Below, piece by piece: positions 24,717 to 34,507 of a stretch of 38,637 nt of DNA. Numbering within the stretch: the first letter of the stretch is position 1; each line of letters begins with the position of its first letter. The position numbers were made by a program, and so were the translations under genes. Location of the stretch: assembly GCA_944377455.1 (NCBI GenBank), contig CALWEZ010000041.1, positions 1 to 38,637 of the forward strand, in the 5' to 3' direction. The DNA comes from an uncultured Clostridia bacterium (GTDB taxonomy: Bacteria; Bacillota; Clostridia; Christensenellales; UBA1242). The notes under the pieces are model-generated. The model was not told the DNA's origin. It saw nothing but the letters and a program-made list of their open reading frames with translations, and did no database searches.

Positions 24717-24824
24717 TGTGATTAATATGAAAATTATAAATATAAAAAAAATCCAAACCTAAAATAATTGAAACGCTGTTCAAATTAACCACGCAACTAG
24801 ATAAAAAGCAAAATAATTGCAAAT

Positions 24825-24845
24825 AAAAAACAAGCGAAACGCTTG
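24825..24845 (-). terminator. Terminator of rnpB
   Basis: Minus-strand stem CAAGCG / CGCTTG (24845-24840 with 24836-24831), three-base loop, then six T residues, eight bases after the RNase P RNA 3' helix. Confidence 0.85.
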
Positions 24846-24852
24846 CTTAAAT

Positions 24853-25186
24853 CAGATAGACTGTAAGCCGAGTTCTGTATCAAACGGTCATCTTTCTAGT
24901 TTTGCTGTCGCCAGCAAAATCAAGCGGTATTTTTGTTGGGCATGAAAGAACACATATGCGCCCAAACTTAACCTTGCATCGGGTGGGGTTTACAGAGCAA
25001 AAAGTGTTACCACTTTCCCGGTAGGCTCTTACCCTACCTTTCCACCATCACCAAAAGGCAGTCTATTTCTGTTGCACTATCCTTAGAGTCGCCTCCACCA
25101 GCCGTTAACTGGCACCCTGTTCTTTAGATGCTCGGACTTTCCTCGCTTTATCGTTAGTCGATAAACCGCGACCGTCTGTCTATCTG
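24853..25186 (-). ncRNA. rnpB: RNase P RNA, bacterial type A
   Basis: The catalytic RNA that trims 5' leaders from tRNA precursors. The ends form helix P1 (CAGATAGAC at 25186-25178 with GTCTATCTG at 24861-24853). Conserved region I, GCGAGGAAAGTCCGAGC, is at 25146-25130, followed by the CAACAGAAA element, GGTAAGAGCCTACC, GTAAACCCCACCCG and GCAAGGTT. That order is the type A architecture found in many Clostridia and in Gram-negatives, not the type B of Bacillus. The final ACAGAA...CTCGGCTTACAG is the usual 3' core. Length is about 334 nt. Confidence 0.96.
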
Positions 25187-25193
25187 ACGCCTA

Positions 25194-25223
25194 ATTATAC
25201 CAAACTCCCCACCCTTTTGTCAA
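25194..25223 (-). promoter_or_regulatory. SigA promoter of rnpB
   Basis: Minus strand TTGACA (25223-25218), 18 bases, TATAAT (25199-25194), then seven bases to the first base of helix P1, so the transcript starts almost exactly at the mature 5' end. Confidence 0.88.
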
Positions 25224-25254
25224 GTCGCGGATAAAATTTGTTCAAACCTAAGTA

Positions 25255-25283
25255 TTGACAAGAATTAAATTTTATGTTAGAAT
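25255..25283 (+). promoter_or_regulatory. Promoter of the 149-residue unknown gene
   Basis: TTGACA (25255-25260), 17 bases, TAGAAT (25278-25283), then AAGGAG before the ATG at 25307. Confidence 0.85.
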
Positions 25284-25306
25284 ACAACTAACAAAAAGGA
25301 GAGAAT

Positions 25307-25756
25307 ATGAATATAGACAGAAAATTTGACCGCGATGGAAATCGAATATCAATTTCTAAAGATGAATTTAAAAAACTTTCGGACAAGTCAAAACTCACTC
25401 TTATTCTTTCAACCGCACACGGAAGAAACTTATTTAGAAAAAGCATTAAAAATTTGTTTGATTTTGATATGCCACTAGAGCCAGAGCCTTATTTTCCAAC
25501 AATGTATAGTATTAAAAATAACTTTGTTTTTGTAGCAAGCGAAAAAGAACAGACTAACAAATTAACTCCATCGTCCGATGAATTGGATTATGCAGTTGCG
25601 CCTCTTGAACTTGAAGAAGATTTTCACGAAATTATAGAAGAAATTATTGCAAAGAAAGAAAACAAGCCAATAATTGTAGATGCAATAAAAGAACTTAACA
25701 CTCAGCCTATAGTCAAAAAGAATGCAGAAAATGCTAAAATGGAAATGGAACGATAA
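25307..25756 (+). CDS. Unknown small soluble protein
   Basis: 149 residues, no signal peptide or membrane helix. The N-terminus is basic and polar (DRKFDRDGNRISISKDEF), the middle has a short hydrophobic stretch around NNFVFVAS, and the second half is strongly acidic (PLELEEDFHEIIEEI). A strong promoter, an AAGGAG site and a terminator all fit a real, independently transcribed gene. I do not recognise the family. It stands between rnpB and the DAC-domain gene, both transcribed the other way. Confidence 0.7.
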   Translation: MNIDRKFDRDGNRISISKDEFKKLSDKSKLTLILSTAHGRNLFRKSIKNLFDFDMPLEPEPYFPTMYSIKNNFVFVASEKEQTNKLTPSSDELDYAVAPLELEEDFHEIIEEIIAKKENKPIIVDAIKELNTQPIVKKNAENAKMEMER

Positions 25757-25780
25757 AATCTTTTATAAATAACACATCAA

Positions 25781-25810
25781 AAAAACTTTATCTAAATTGA
25801 TAAAGTTTTT
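25781..25810. terminator. Bidirectional terminator
   Basis: AAAAACTTTATC (25781-25792) pairs perfectly with GATAAAGTTTTT (25799-25810) over a six-base loop, with A and T runs on both sides. It lies between convergent genes. Confidence 0.88.
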
Positions 25811-25853
25811 ATTTTATGATAAAATCTAATAAATTTTATTTTATATACAACTT

Positions 25854-27209
25854 CTATCCAACATTAAAAATTTGTTTAACTTTTCCATGCTTATCGGCAC
25901 TGAAGCCTTGCATGATACCGTCTTGCGAAACCTTGATGCCCACGCCGTAGCGCGCCATGCTTTTGGTCGCTGCCAGCCTTCCGCCACCGAGACTTCCTGC
26001 CTCAATTTTAAGAATTGCGCCAACTGCAATAATTGTTCCGTCAAAGTCCACAACCGTTGCACCATCAATACCAACAAGATTTTCAAGAAGTCGCCTATCG
26101 AGTTCATAAAGTTTTTTGCCTGCAATGATATTTCTTATCGCCTTTGCCTTCACGCAGTTAAATTTTGTCAAATACTCTTCATAAGTTATATTCTCATCAT
26201 ACGGAAGTGGGTTTGAAACGTTGTATAGTTTTGCGCTTTCTGCAAGTTCCATTTGCTTTTTCGCCTCAAAGTGAGTTTCCGAGATAATGTCGGCAATATT
26301 GATAAGTTTAAGCGCATCGTTCGTCTTATCCTTATTGAGATAGCAAATGCACGCGCCCATATATCCAAACGAGCAGTCAAGTGCAGTGTTGTAAATCGCC
26401 CGCCTAATCTGCTTTGCTGTGTAGGAAACATTGTTGTATAGAAGTCTTATTATTTCATCATGCGAATAAACGCACCACTTGCCGTTACGCTTTGCAAACA
26501 TAAGTTGGCGAGCATAGAAAATTAGAATGTCGCCCTTTGTTGTCAGCACAATACCCACTCTCTTATCGTTACAACTTCGCGCCACCCTATCAAATATATA
26601 CGGCGAAACGGTCGGCGCTTTCTTAGGATTTTTTAAATTAGTGTAGCCAATCAAACTGCCCTTTCTGTCAAACTCCACAAACGAAGAAACGCCATCGGTG
26701 ATTCGAACAAAAAACTCGCGGTTCATAATTTCGCTGTAATTGACCTGCTTGGTGTCATCCACCACATTAGAGAGATTGACAAAAACTCCCATGGAAACGT
26801 TTGTGCCCTCATAGGTTCTCGTCGACCAGCGCTCTAACGAGGATATTATTCCAATGATAGTCTCCGACGCAACATCAGAGGTTATGCTGTCGATAAGCGC
26901 CTTTTCAATAATGGTATTTTGCAACTTTTGCAAATATACCGTGTTTTCAAGACCTGCTTCCGTCAAAGTAGAAATCTCTTCAAGGATTGTTTTAATTAGG
27001 CTGACCTCAAATGATTTAAATGGCTGACCTCTTTTCAAAATCACTCTATATTCATCAATCTTACTCGGTTTAAGCAAAACAGAATTAGCCTTGCCAAGTG
27101 CCACCTCCAAATCTCTTGAAGATGACTCTGTTTCTCCCGCAACAAAAGACCCCGTAAAAAGCGGGATTATCATTTTGTTGACAAATTCATAAAAATGCGA
27201 CTTATCCAT
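25854..27209 (-). CDS. Protein with a divergent C-terminal diadenylate-cyclase (DAC/DisA_N-like) domain
   Basis: 451 residues. The last 75 carry the DAC layout: DGATVVDFDG (DGA at 382-384), IIAVGAILKI, GGGRLAATKSMARYG (408-422) and IKVSQDGI (family form VSEETG). In true diadenylate cyclases the second motif is GTRHRAA; here the RHR triad is Gly-Arg-Leu, so ATP binding must differ, or the domain may bind a nucleotide rather than make c-di-AMP. The first 300 or so residues are mixed helix/strand with no motif I recognise and may be a sensor. I recall divergent DAC domains with their own N-terminal modules (DACN types) from comparative-genomic work on nucleotide signalling. Own promoter; weak AAGGG site; monocistronic. 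Confidence 0.7.
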   Translation of the reverse strand: MDKSHFYEFVNKMIIPLFTGSFVAGETESSSRDLEVALGKANSVLLKPSKIDEYRVILKRGQPFKSFEVSLIKTILEEISTLTEAGLENTVYLQKLQNTIIEKALIDSITSDVASETIIGIISSLERWSTRTYEGTNVSMGVFVNLSNVVDDTKQVNYSEIMNREFFVRITDGVSSFVEFDRKGSLIGYTNLKNPKKAPTVSPYIFDRVARSCNDKRVGIVLTTKGDILIFYARQLMFAKRNGKWCVYSHDEIIRLLYNNVSYTAKQIRRAIYNTALDCSFGYMGACICYLNKDKTNDALKLINIADIISETHFEAKKQMELAESAKLYNVSNPLPYDENITYEEYLTKFNCVKAKAIRNIIAGKKLYELDRRLLENLVGIDGATVVDFDGTIIAVGAILKIEAGSLGGGRLAATKSMARYGVGIKVSQDGIMQGFSADKHGKVKQIFNVG

Positions 27210-27235
27210 GCTTAACCCTTATCTCATATATATTT

Positions 27236-27264
27236 ATAATAAAATTAAAAAAACACCCTGTCAA
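27236..27264 (-). promoter_or_regulatory. Promoter of the DAC-domain gene
   Basis: Minus strand TTGACA (27264-27259), 17 bases, TATTAT (27241-27236), about 25 bases before the ATG. Confidence 0.72.
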
Positions 27265-27506
27265 GCAATTTGAATTGATTTTTGGAAAAAATTTTCAAAA
27301 AATATGCATTTTTTCAAAAAATAATCAATTTTTATGCCATTTTTTGAAGATTTTTGGTTTTTATGGTTTTTATATAAATTTAAAATATACAAAATTCAAT
27401 ATTAAATTAATAAATATTTATCCTATTAATTATTTTATATTTATAAAAATTTAGAAAAATATTCATAATTATATTTTTAATTAATATTTATTTTTATTAT
27501 TATATC
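27265..27506. other. Very AT-rich spacer without a recognisable gene
   Basis: This 242-base stretch, most of the 342-base gap between the DAC-domain gene and the methyltransferase terminator, is almost entirely A and T with many TTTTT and AAAAA tracts. The only frames are under 20 codons and lack ribosome binding sites. A-tract spacing suggests bent DNA, but no element is recognised. Confidence 0.6.
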
Positions 27507-27534
27507 AAAAAAATGCGCTAATTTTTATAGCGCA
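27507..27534 (-). terminator. Terminator of the rnj-methyltransferase operon
   Basis: Minus-strand stem TGCGCTA / TAGCGCA (27534-27528 with 27520-27514), loop of seven, then seven T residues, shortly after the methyltransferase stop. Confidence 0.9.
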
Positions 27535-27551
27535 AATTTTTTAAGTATTTT

Positions 27552-28127
27552 TCAAACTTTCTTTCTGGATACACTGAGTCCGTCGCCAAAATCATAGACC
27601 GTGGTGTCAAAGTCATCATCGCAACTTATCGCCTCAAGAAATTTGCGAAGATTGACAACAAGTGTTCGAAGTTTGTGTTTAACAAAACCGCCATTTTTGA
27701 CTAAGCCATGAAAGTAAACATTGTCGGCAACAAGCAGTCCATTTTTATTTAACATCCTTTTAAGATATGGAAGATAGTTTATATATTGCCCTTTCGGACC
27801 ATCCAAAAATATCAAATCAAACTTGCCTATATCTTCTCTTTCAATATATTCGCCAGCGTCGCACTCGACAACTTTAACTCTATCTTTGAATGGTTCTAAA
27901 TTTTTTCGCGCAAGTTCCGCGTTCTCTTTAACCTTTTCCAAAGTCACAACTAAAGCCTCGCATGACGAGAGCATAACCGAAGCGGAATAGCCGATATAGG
28001 TGCCTATCTCAAGTATCCTTTTAGGCTTGTTCTCGGCACAAAGTTTAGATAAAAAAGACATGCTCTCATCTTTCATGATGGGAACATATTCGTCTTTATT
28101 GAAACCCTCAAATTCTCTCTTTTCCAT
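27552..28127 (-). CDS. O-methyltransferase (YrrM/TrmR type)
   Basis: 191 residues with the SAM-binding motif ILEIGTYIGYSASVM (near 38-52), TLEKVKENAELARKNLE (motif II), VVECDAGEYI and the metal-binding FDLIFLDGPKGQYINYLPYL and LLVADNVYFHGLV of class I metal-dependent O-methyltransferases. In Bacillus the closest relative, YrrM/TrmR, methylates 5-hydroxyuridine 34 in tRNA; this is a fair but unproven guess here. Only two bases separate it from the rnj stop and it has no clear ribosome binding site, so translation is probably coupled to RNase J. Confidence 0.85.
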   Translation of the reverse strand: MEKREFEGFNKDEYVPIMKDESMSFLSKLCAENKPKRILEIGTYIGYSASVMLSSCEALVVTLEKVKENAELARKNLEPFKDRVKVVECDAGEYIEREDIGKFDLIFLDGPKGQYINYLPYLKRMLNKNGLLVADNVYFHGLVKNGGFVKHKLRTLVVNLRKFLEAISCDDDFDTTVYDFGDGLSVSRKKV

Positions 28128-28129
28128 AG

Positions 28130-29785
28130 TTAATTCAAGAACACAATCGCAATAACCATAGGACGTCGCTTTGTGCGTTTAAAGATGAAGTTACTTAGAT
28201 TTCTTCTTATGGTGTTTCTAATCACTGTAGGTTCAGCGCCTCTCAAATCTTGCTCTTTTAGCGATGCGATAATCATATTTTTAGCGTCCTGCACAAAACT
28301 TTCCGCCTCATCTTGATAAACCACTCCGCGCGTGATAATGAATGGATCGCCTGTGACATTGCCCGAAACATTGTTGATGTTCACAACCACCACGCAGAAG
28401 CCGTCCTCTGAAAGTTGTTTTCTTTCGCGAAGCACATTGCTGTCCATATCGCCGATGCCAGAGCCGTCGACAAGGCGTTGACCTGCTGTCACAACACCCG
28501 ACTTTTTCAAACTGTTTGGCGAAAGTTCCACTTGAAGTCCGATTGTTGGCAGAAGAATATTTCTCTCTTCCATACCAAGCGCCATGGCAAGTTGTTTGTG
28601 CATCCTTAAATGTCTATATTCGCCGTGAATTGGAATGAAGAATTTTGGTTTACAAAGTGAGTGCATAATTTTGATTTCTTCTTGGCAAGCGTGACCTGAT
28701 GCATGCACATCGGTGAGTTCGTCATAGATGACATCCGCACCCTTTTGATAGAGCGCGTTGATAACATTGTATACGCCCTTTTCGTTACCCGGAATAGGCG
28801 AAGATGAGAAAACGATAAGGTCGTTCTCGCCGATTTTTATCCCCTTAAAATCATCCGCCGCCATTCTTGTGAGCGCGCTCATAGGCTCGCCCTGACTTCC
28901 TGTTGTCACAATGAGAAGTTCGCTATCAGCATATTTATTTATCTTATCAATATCAATCAAATTCTTCTTATCAAAGGAAATTTCGCCAAGTTTCAAGCCA
29001 ACTTCCGAGATGTTGACCATGCTCCTGCCAGTAAACGCCACCTTTCTGCCGAACTTTTCGGCTAAGTTCAAAATTTGTTGAAGCCTGTGGATATTTGAAG
29101 CGAAAGTTGCCACAAAAATGCGGTTCTTTGGATGCTTTTCGAAAATCTCTTCAAGCGCTCTACCCACACTCTTTTCGCTCATCGAATAACCTTTACGGCA
29201 AACGTTTGTGCTTTCGCAAAGTAGAAGATTGACGCCTTTTTTGCCTAGTTCGCCAAAGCGTTGAAGGTCGGTCATCACTCCGTCGATAGGCTCAAAGTCG
29301 ATTTTAAAGTCGCCGGTGTGGATGACGTTGCCCGCTGGCGTGGAAATGCAAAGCGCCATTGAGCCTGCGATTGAGTGTGAAACCTTGATAAATTCAATCG
29401 CAAAAGGGCCAATTTTAAGCACGTTTTTAGGTTTAACAGAAATCGCCTTATACTGTACTTTTGGATATTCTTTCATCTTGTTTTCGATAAGCGCAAGCGT
29501 CAGTCTGCTTCCGTAAATCGGCGCGTTAATCTTGTCAAGCACGAAAGGTAGCCCACCGATGTGGTCCTCGTGTCCGTGTGTTAAAATGATGGCACGAATT
29601 TTGTCTTTATTTGCAATCAAGTATGAAATATCTGGAACGACCACATCAATTCCAGGTAAGTCATCGTCTGGAAAAGTCAGTCCAGCGTCGACAACAACCA
29701 TATCGTCGCCATACTCAAACACCGTCATATTCTTGCCGATTTCGCCAACTCCTCCCAAAAATGTTATTTTAAGTTTGTTGTTCAT
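28130..29785 (-). CDS. rnj: Ribonuclease J
   Basis: Metallo-beta-lactamase/beta-CASP ribonuclease for mRNA decay and rRNA processing, with 5'-exo and endo activity. The metal motif is LTHGHEDHIGG (His70, His72, Asp74, His75). Further motifs are KVSHSIAGSMAL, HTGDFKID, the beta-CASP part VATFASNIHRLQQ, VTTGSQGEPMSAL and VHASGHACQEEIK, and the C-terminal FIPIHGEYRHL. At 551 residues it has full length. AAGGAG precedes the ATG. First gene of a two-gene operon with the methyltransferase. Confidence 0.97.
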   Translation of the reverse strand: MNNKLKITFLGGVGEIGKNMTVFEYGDDMVVVDAGLTFPDDDLPGIDVVVPDISYLIANKDKIRAIILTHGHEDHIGGLPFVLDKINAPIYGSRLTLALIENKMKEYPKVQYKAISVKPKNVLKIGPFAIEFIKVSHSIAGSMALCISTPAGNVIHTGDFKIDFEPIDGVMTDLQRFGELGKKGVNLLLCESTNVCRKGYSMSEKSVGRALEEIFEKHPKNRIFVATFASNIHRLQQILNLAEKFGRKVAFTGRSMVNISEVGLKLGEISFDKKNLIDIDKINKYADSELLIVTTGSQGEPMSALTRMAADDFKGIKIGENDLIVFSSSPIPGNEKGVYNVINALYQKGADVIYDELTDVHASGHACQEEIKIMHSLCKPKFFIPIHGEYRHLRMHKQLAMALGMEERNILLPTIGLQVELSPNSLKKSGVVTAGQRLVDGSGIGDMDSNVLRERKQLSEDGFCVVVVNINNVSGNVTGDPFIITRGVVYQDEAESFVQDAKNMIIASLKEQDLRGAEPTVIRNTIRRNLSNFIFKRTKRRPMVIAIVFLN

Positions 29786-29979
29786 ATTGTCTCCTTTTAA
29801 CTATTTGTATTTAAATCATAAAAAACTTTTCAACATGCAAAAAGTTCTTCATGTATATGAAAATTTTTTATAACTATTTAACTTTAACTTTTGTGAATTT
29901 GCGCACAAAATTGTATTTTTATTTAATAAATTTTAGTTTTTTTCGCCTAAATTATGCTAATTTTATAATTTTGCATAAG

Positions 29980-30903
29980 TTAGATGATGTATTTCGCCTT
30001 TTTGAAACTGTCGACCTCTTCAAGTTTTTTAGGCGTCATAATGATTTTGCTGTTGATGTAATAGCGCATGCCTTGGCAGGTGAAAAAGGTTATCATATCA
30101 AAGGTGCATAGAAGAGCCGTGATAAGTGGAATGGTCAAAAGTAGACTGTAAACGCCAGCAATGTATGTGAATAGGAAGAAAACTAGATCGGATATGAGAT
30201 TCACAAATAGCGTCTTAAAGAAACGCCTTGAAATAGTCTTCACTCCTCTTCTATACCCCTTACCAACCGAAACTCCAAAGATGATAATCGCAGGTGCCCA
30301 GCCAGTTGTGGAAATTTTGTTGAGCGTGAAGAGCACCACCAAAATCAAAAATTCGCAAAGCGGAAGAAAATATGTTTGAAAGTTGACACTTTCCACCAAC
30401 CCCACAGCAAAAACGCTGACCAAAATAACCGCCATAAAAAGGATGTCATAGCATGTCTTTGCAAGCGCGTAAAGAACGGACTTATTGAGCGTTTTGAAAA
30501 GCGCGCTGAAGAACCCCACTTTGCTCTTGTTCGCCATATAGCCATAGAGCATTTCGCAAACAACATACTTACCTATATTAAATAGGAAAGGTAGGAATAG
30601 GCAAACAACAATCCCAGCATAGATAACAAGTCCAACATTCGAATTAAACGCATCTCGCACGATGTTGACAATAAGGCTCATAACGCCGTGTAGATACACG
30701 CCAAACGACGAATGAAACATGGTAAGATAGTTTGTTGTGACAGCGGAGTTTTGAAGGTTGTCCCTAATAATTTCATCAAAAGCGAAAAAGACAGGAAGAA
30801 GCAGTAACGCAGTCACGCAAATGACAAAAAGATAGTAAAGGAAAAGTTTTAAAACCTTATCCCAGTTAGAGCAAAAAAGTTTAATCGAATTAATAAATGT
30901 CAT
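29980..30903 (-). CDS. Unknown multi-helix membrane protein
   Basis: 307 residues with about six membrane helices (near 18-42, 70-85, 92-112, 150-175, 180-200, 225-275). Between them are basic loops such as GKGYRRGVKTISRRFFKTL (near 213-231), which suggests inner-membrane topology with positive cytoplasmic loops. No active-site motif is visible. The start is supported by an AAAGG-type site directly before the ATG. The layout (long N-terminal cytoplasm-facing helix, glycine-basic loop, terminal helices) recalls DUF-type membrane proteins of Bacillota, but I cannot name one. Monocistronic. Confidence 0.62.
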   Translation of the reverse strand: MTFINSIKLFCSNWDKVLKLFLYYLFVICVTALLLLPVFFAFDEIIRDNLQNSAVTTNYLTMFHSSFGVYLHGVMSLIVNIVRDAFNSNVGLVIYAGIVVCLFLPFLFNIGKYVVCEMLYGYMANKSKVGFFSALFKTLNKSVLYALAKTCYDILFMAVILVSVFAVGLVESVNFQTYFLPLCEFLILVVLFTLNKISTTGWAPAIIIFGVSVGKGYRRGVKTISRRFFKTLFVNLISDLVFFLFTYIAGVYSLLLTIPLITALLCTFDMITFFTCQGMRYYINSKIIMTPKKLEEVDSFKKAKYII

Positions 30904-31119
30904 ACCTAACCTTTAATTTTTAATAAAATTTAAAACCGCTAAACTTATCGATGGAAAATTTGTGATGTTAAAATTTTACTTACAATTTCGCAAATTTCAA
31001 GCCATCACAATTCGTATTTCATTCAAGTGCGATATTATCTCTTAACTCGCCTTGCGATAAAACTATAAATATATATTAGCATGTTGAAAGAAAAAAATCA
31101 AAGGATTTTGCATAAATAA

Positions 31120-31590
31120 TTATATCTTAATGTCAACAATTTTGAAATGAGAAACACCGCCTGGCGTGTGAACTGCCACGGTCTCTCCTTTTTTATGCCC
31201 AATTATTGCCTTCGCAACCGGCGAAACATTGCTGATAACGCCGTTTTTCGGGTCACTTTCGGACGAACCAGAGATGCGATATTCAAGTTCCTCGTCGAAA
31301 TCTTCGTCATATAGTTTAACTTTTGTGCCGATGTTGACAACGGTGGAGTCGATGTTCTTCTTGTCGATAATCTCAGCGTTCAAAAGGATGTTTTCCATTT
31401 CGCTGATTTCCGCTTCAATCTTCGCCTGCTCATCCTTTGCTGCATCGTATTCGCTATTTTCAGATAAATCGCCAAATTCTCTCGCAATGCCAATTCTCTT
31501 CACAACATTTGGACGTAAAACTGTTTTATAATGAGTCAACTTTTCCTCAAGTTGTTTTTTACCTTCTGGTGTTAAATAATGTTTTTCCAT
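31120..31590 (-). CDS. greA: Transcription elongation factor GreA
   Basis: Rescues backtracked RNA polymerase by stimulating transcript cleavage. 156 residues: an N-terminal coiled coil beginning YLTPEGKKQLEEKLTHY, with the acidic tip EFGDLSENSEYDAAKDEQ (residues about 38-55) that reaches the active site, then the C-terminal domain with SPVAKAIIGHKKGETVAVHT and a final IVDIKI. AGGAGG precedes the ATG. Own promoter; monocistronic. Confidence 0.97.
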   Translation of the reverse strand: MEKHYLTPEGKKQLEEKLTHYKTVLRPNVVKRIGIAREFGDLSENSEYDAAKDEQAKIEAEISEMENILLNAEIIDKKNIDSTVVNIGTKVKLYDEDFDEELEYRISGSSESDPKNGVISNVSPVAKAIIGHKKGETVAVHTPGGVSHFKIVDIKI

Positions 31591-31633
31591 AAATGCCCTC
31601 CTCTAAGATAGCCTATAATTTTTCAACTTAAAT

Positions 31634-31662
31634 ATTATAATCAAAAGCGAAGCAAAAGTCAA
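31634..31662 (-). promoter_or_regulatory. SigA promoter of greA
   Basis: Minus strand TTGACT (31662-31657), 17 bases, TATAAT (31639-31634), about 45 bases before the ATG. Confidence 0.82.
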
Positions 31663-31875
31663 CTAAATTTCACTTTTTCCTATTAAATATTCAAAATAGA
31701 CCAAAAATGTGACCTTCCAGCCACATTCTCTAATTTTATGCAAATTTGAAAGAAATCATACATAAAACAATTCAAATTAATGTCTTTTTGTAAAAATTTG
31801 TATCGCTCCAATCTTTACACAAAGAGTTTTTAAAATTATTTAAACATGAAAAAAAATGACAATAAAGTTAAATAT

Positions 31876-32541
31876 TTAAACTCTTTCAATCACAATCTCG
31901 GAAACGCACAAGTTGTCGTTGGTGATGTTCTCAAAAATTACCTTTGCAACATCCTTCGCCTTCATCCATTTGGAAGACTTTTCGGCAGGAACATAGTCTC
32001 TATTTTCGTTCCAAAAATCGGTGTCCATTCCGCCAGGACAAACCGAAATTACCTTTATGTTCGAGTTTTTAAAAGTTGCCTTCAAACTTTCGGTGTAACC
32101 TCTTGCACCCCACTTTGCCGCGCAATATAAACTTTCATTCACATTACCTTTCAAAGCCGCTGTTGAGAGGATATTAACGATTTTACCACCTTTTTCTTTA
32201 ATAAGTGGCAAAGCGTATGCGGTGTTAAGCATTAGCCCCACCAAACTTCCATCTAAAGCCTTTTGAATTTTTTGATAATCGTTGTCTTCAGGTGCGCCAA
32301 AACACCCAACCGCTGCATTATTGATTAAAAACTTCACATTGAAATTTTTGGAATATTTTGCATAAACTTCTTTCAAAAAGTTTTCATCCGAAACACTGCC
32401 GTATTCATAAAAAACATCCTTGAATTCCGTTCGTTTGGTTCGCGCAATCACCAAAACTTTATGCGCCTTTTTAAACAACTTCACAAGTTCCAAACCAAGT
32501 CCACTATTTCCGCCTGTTATAACCACCAAACTTCCTTTCAT
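31876..32541 (-). CDS. Short-chain dehydrogenase/reductase
   Basis: 221 residues, classical SDR Rossmann fold: cofactor loop VITGGNSGLG (near 6-15), LINNAAVG (NNAG motif, near 78-85), ILSTAALKG (catalytic Ser), YCAAKWG (Tyr-x-x-x-Lys) and VCPGGMDTDF. The basic residues after the second strand, IARTKRTEF, favour NADP. The frame extends upstream to 32577, but AGGAG before ATG 32541 fits the start and puts the TGG loop at the usual place. Substrate cannot be predicted. Monocistronic. Confidence 0.9.
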   Translation of the reverse strand: MKGSLVVITGGNSGLGLELVKLFKKAHKVLVIARTKRTEFKDVFYEYGSVSDENFLKEVYAKYSKNFNVKFLINNAAVGCFGAPEDNDYQKIQKALDGSLVGLMLNTAYALPLIKEKGGKIVNILSTAALKGNVNESLYCAAKWGARGYTESLKATFKNSNIKVISVCPGGMDTDFWNENRDYVPAEKSSKWMKAKDVAKVIFENITNDNLCVSEIVIERV

Positions 32542-32650
32542 ACATTTTCTCCTAAAAATTACCTTTGGTAAAATCAATTTAGTTTACACCTATATGATAA
32601 CATAAAACTTATCAAAAAGCATACTTTTTTATAAAAATTTTAATTTTTGA

Positions 32651-32679
32651 TTGTTTTTTCTAAAATTTTATGCTATAAT
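32651..32679 (+). promoter_or_regulatory. Promoter of the tRNA-Ser transcript
   Basis: TTGTTT (32651-32656), 17 bases, TATAAT (32674-32679). It implies a 5' leader of about 100 bases before the tRNA, with a stable hairpin at 32715-32748. Confidence 0.75.
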
Positions 32680-32714
32680 ACGAAATGTCTTTAATGGCAA
32701 ACATAATCGCCCAT

Positions 32715-32748
32715 TGACCTAAACCACTCGAAAAGTTTGGTTAGGTCA
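32715..32748 (+). other. Leader hairpin with a loop complementary to the tRNA-Ser D-arm
   Basis: TGACCTAA (32715-32722) pairs with TTAGGTCA (32741-32748), extended by CCA/TGG past a bulged A. Inside, TAAACCACTCG (32720-32730) is the exact reverse complement of CGAGTGGTTTA (32800-32810) in the tRNA. No T run follows, so it is not a terminator. Confidence 0.65.
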
Positions 32749-32788
32749 TAAATAAAACTTAATAACAAAACTTCTTAAACCTTATTAT

Positions 32789-32878
32789 GCAGAGATGTCC
32801 GAGTGGTTTAAGGTGCAGCCCTGGAAAGGCTGTGTGCGAGAAATCGCACCGAGGGTTCGAATCCCTCTTTCTGCGCCA
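32789..32878 (+). tRNA. tRNA-Ser (anticodon GGA)
   Basis: Class II tRNA with a long variable arm. Acceptor GCAGAGA pairs with TTTCTGC (one G-U), followed by discriminator G and an encoded CCA (32876-32878). Anticodon stem CAGCC / GGCTG encloses CTGGAAA with GGA at 32823-32825. The variable arm is TGTGCGAGAAATCGCAC, and the T-arm GAGGGTTCGAATCCCTC is canonical. It reads UCC/UCU serine codons. Confidence 0.98.
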
Positions 32879-32885
32879 AATGAAG

Positions 32886-32918
32886 AAAGTTGTCTTAATT
32901 TTAAGGCAACTTTTTTTT
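32886..32918 (+). terminator. Terminator after tRNA-Ser
   Basis: A 13-bp stem with one G-U pair, AAAGTTGTCTTAA (32886-32898) with TTAAGGCAACTTT (32901-32913), is followed by a T run. It lies between the tRNA and the convergent mnmA stop. Confidence 0.9.
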
Positions 32919-32919
32919 G

Positions 32920-34472
<1,553 letters not shown>

Positions 34473-34478
34473 AATGAT

Positions 34479-34507
34479 ATTTTAAAATAATTCACGCAAA
34501 ATGTCAA
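34479..34507 (-). promoter_or_regulatory. SigA promoter of TM2-mnmA, predicted leaderless
   Basis: Minus strand TTGACA (34507-34502), 17 bases, TAAAAT (34484-34479), then six bases to GTG 34472. The rest of the gap to 34804 is AT-rich and holds no gene I can support. Confidence 0.8.

Noticed and set aside
27421-27480. Short minus-strand frame MNIFLNFYKYKI... in the AT-rich spacer
   Set aside because: Under 20 codons, no ribosome binding site, and composition identical to the surrounding AT-rich DNA.
31085-31108. AAAATC / GATTTT hairpin after greA as a terminator
   Set aside because: Very short AT-rich stem; it may act as a weak terminator, but the sequence does not support a confident call.
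32789-32878. tRNA-Ser as a phage or island attachment site
   Set aside because: No integrase and no downstream copy of the tRNA 3' end was seen; the only internal similarity is the leader antisense segment, which matches the D-arm rather than the 3' end.
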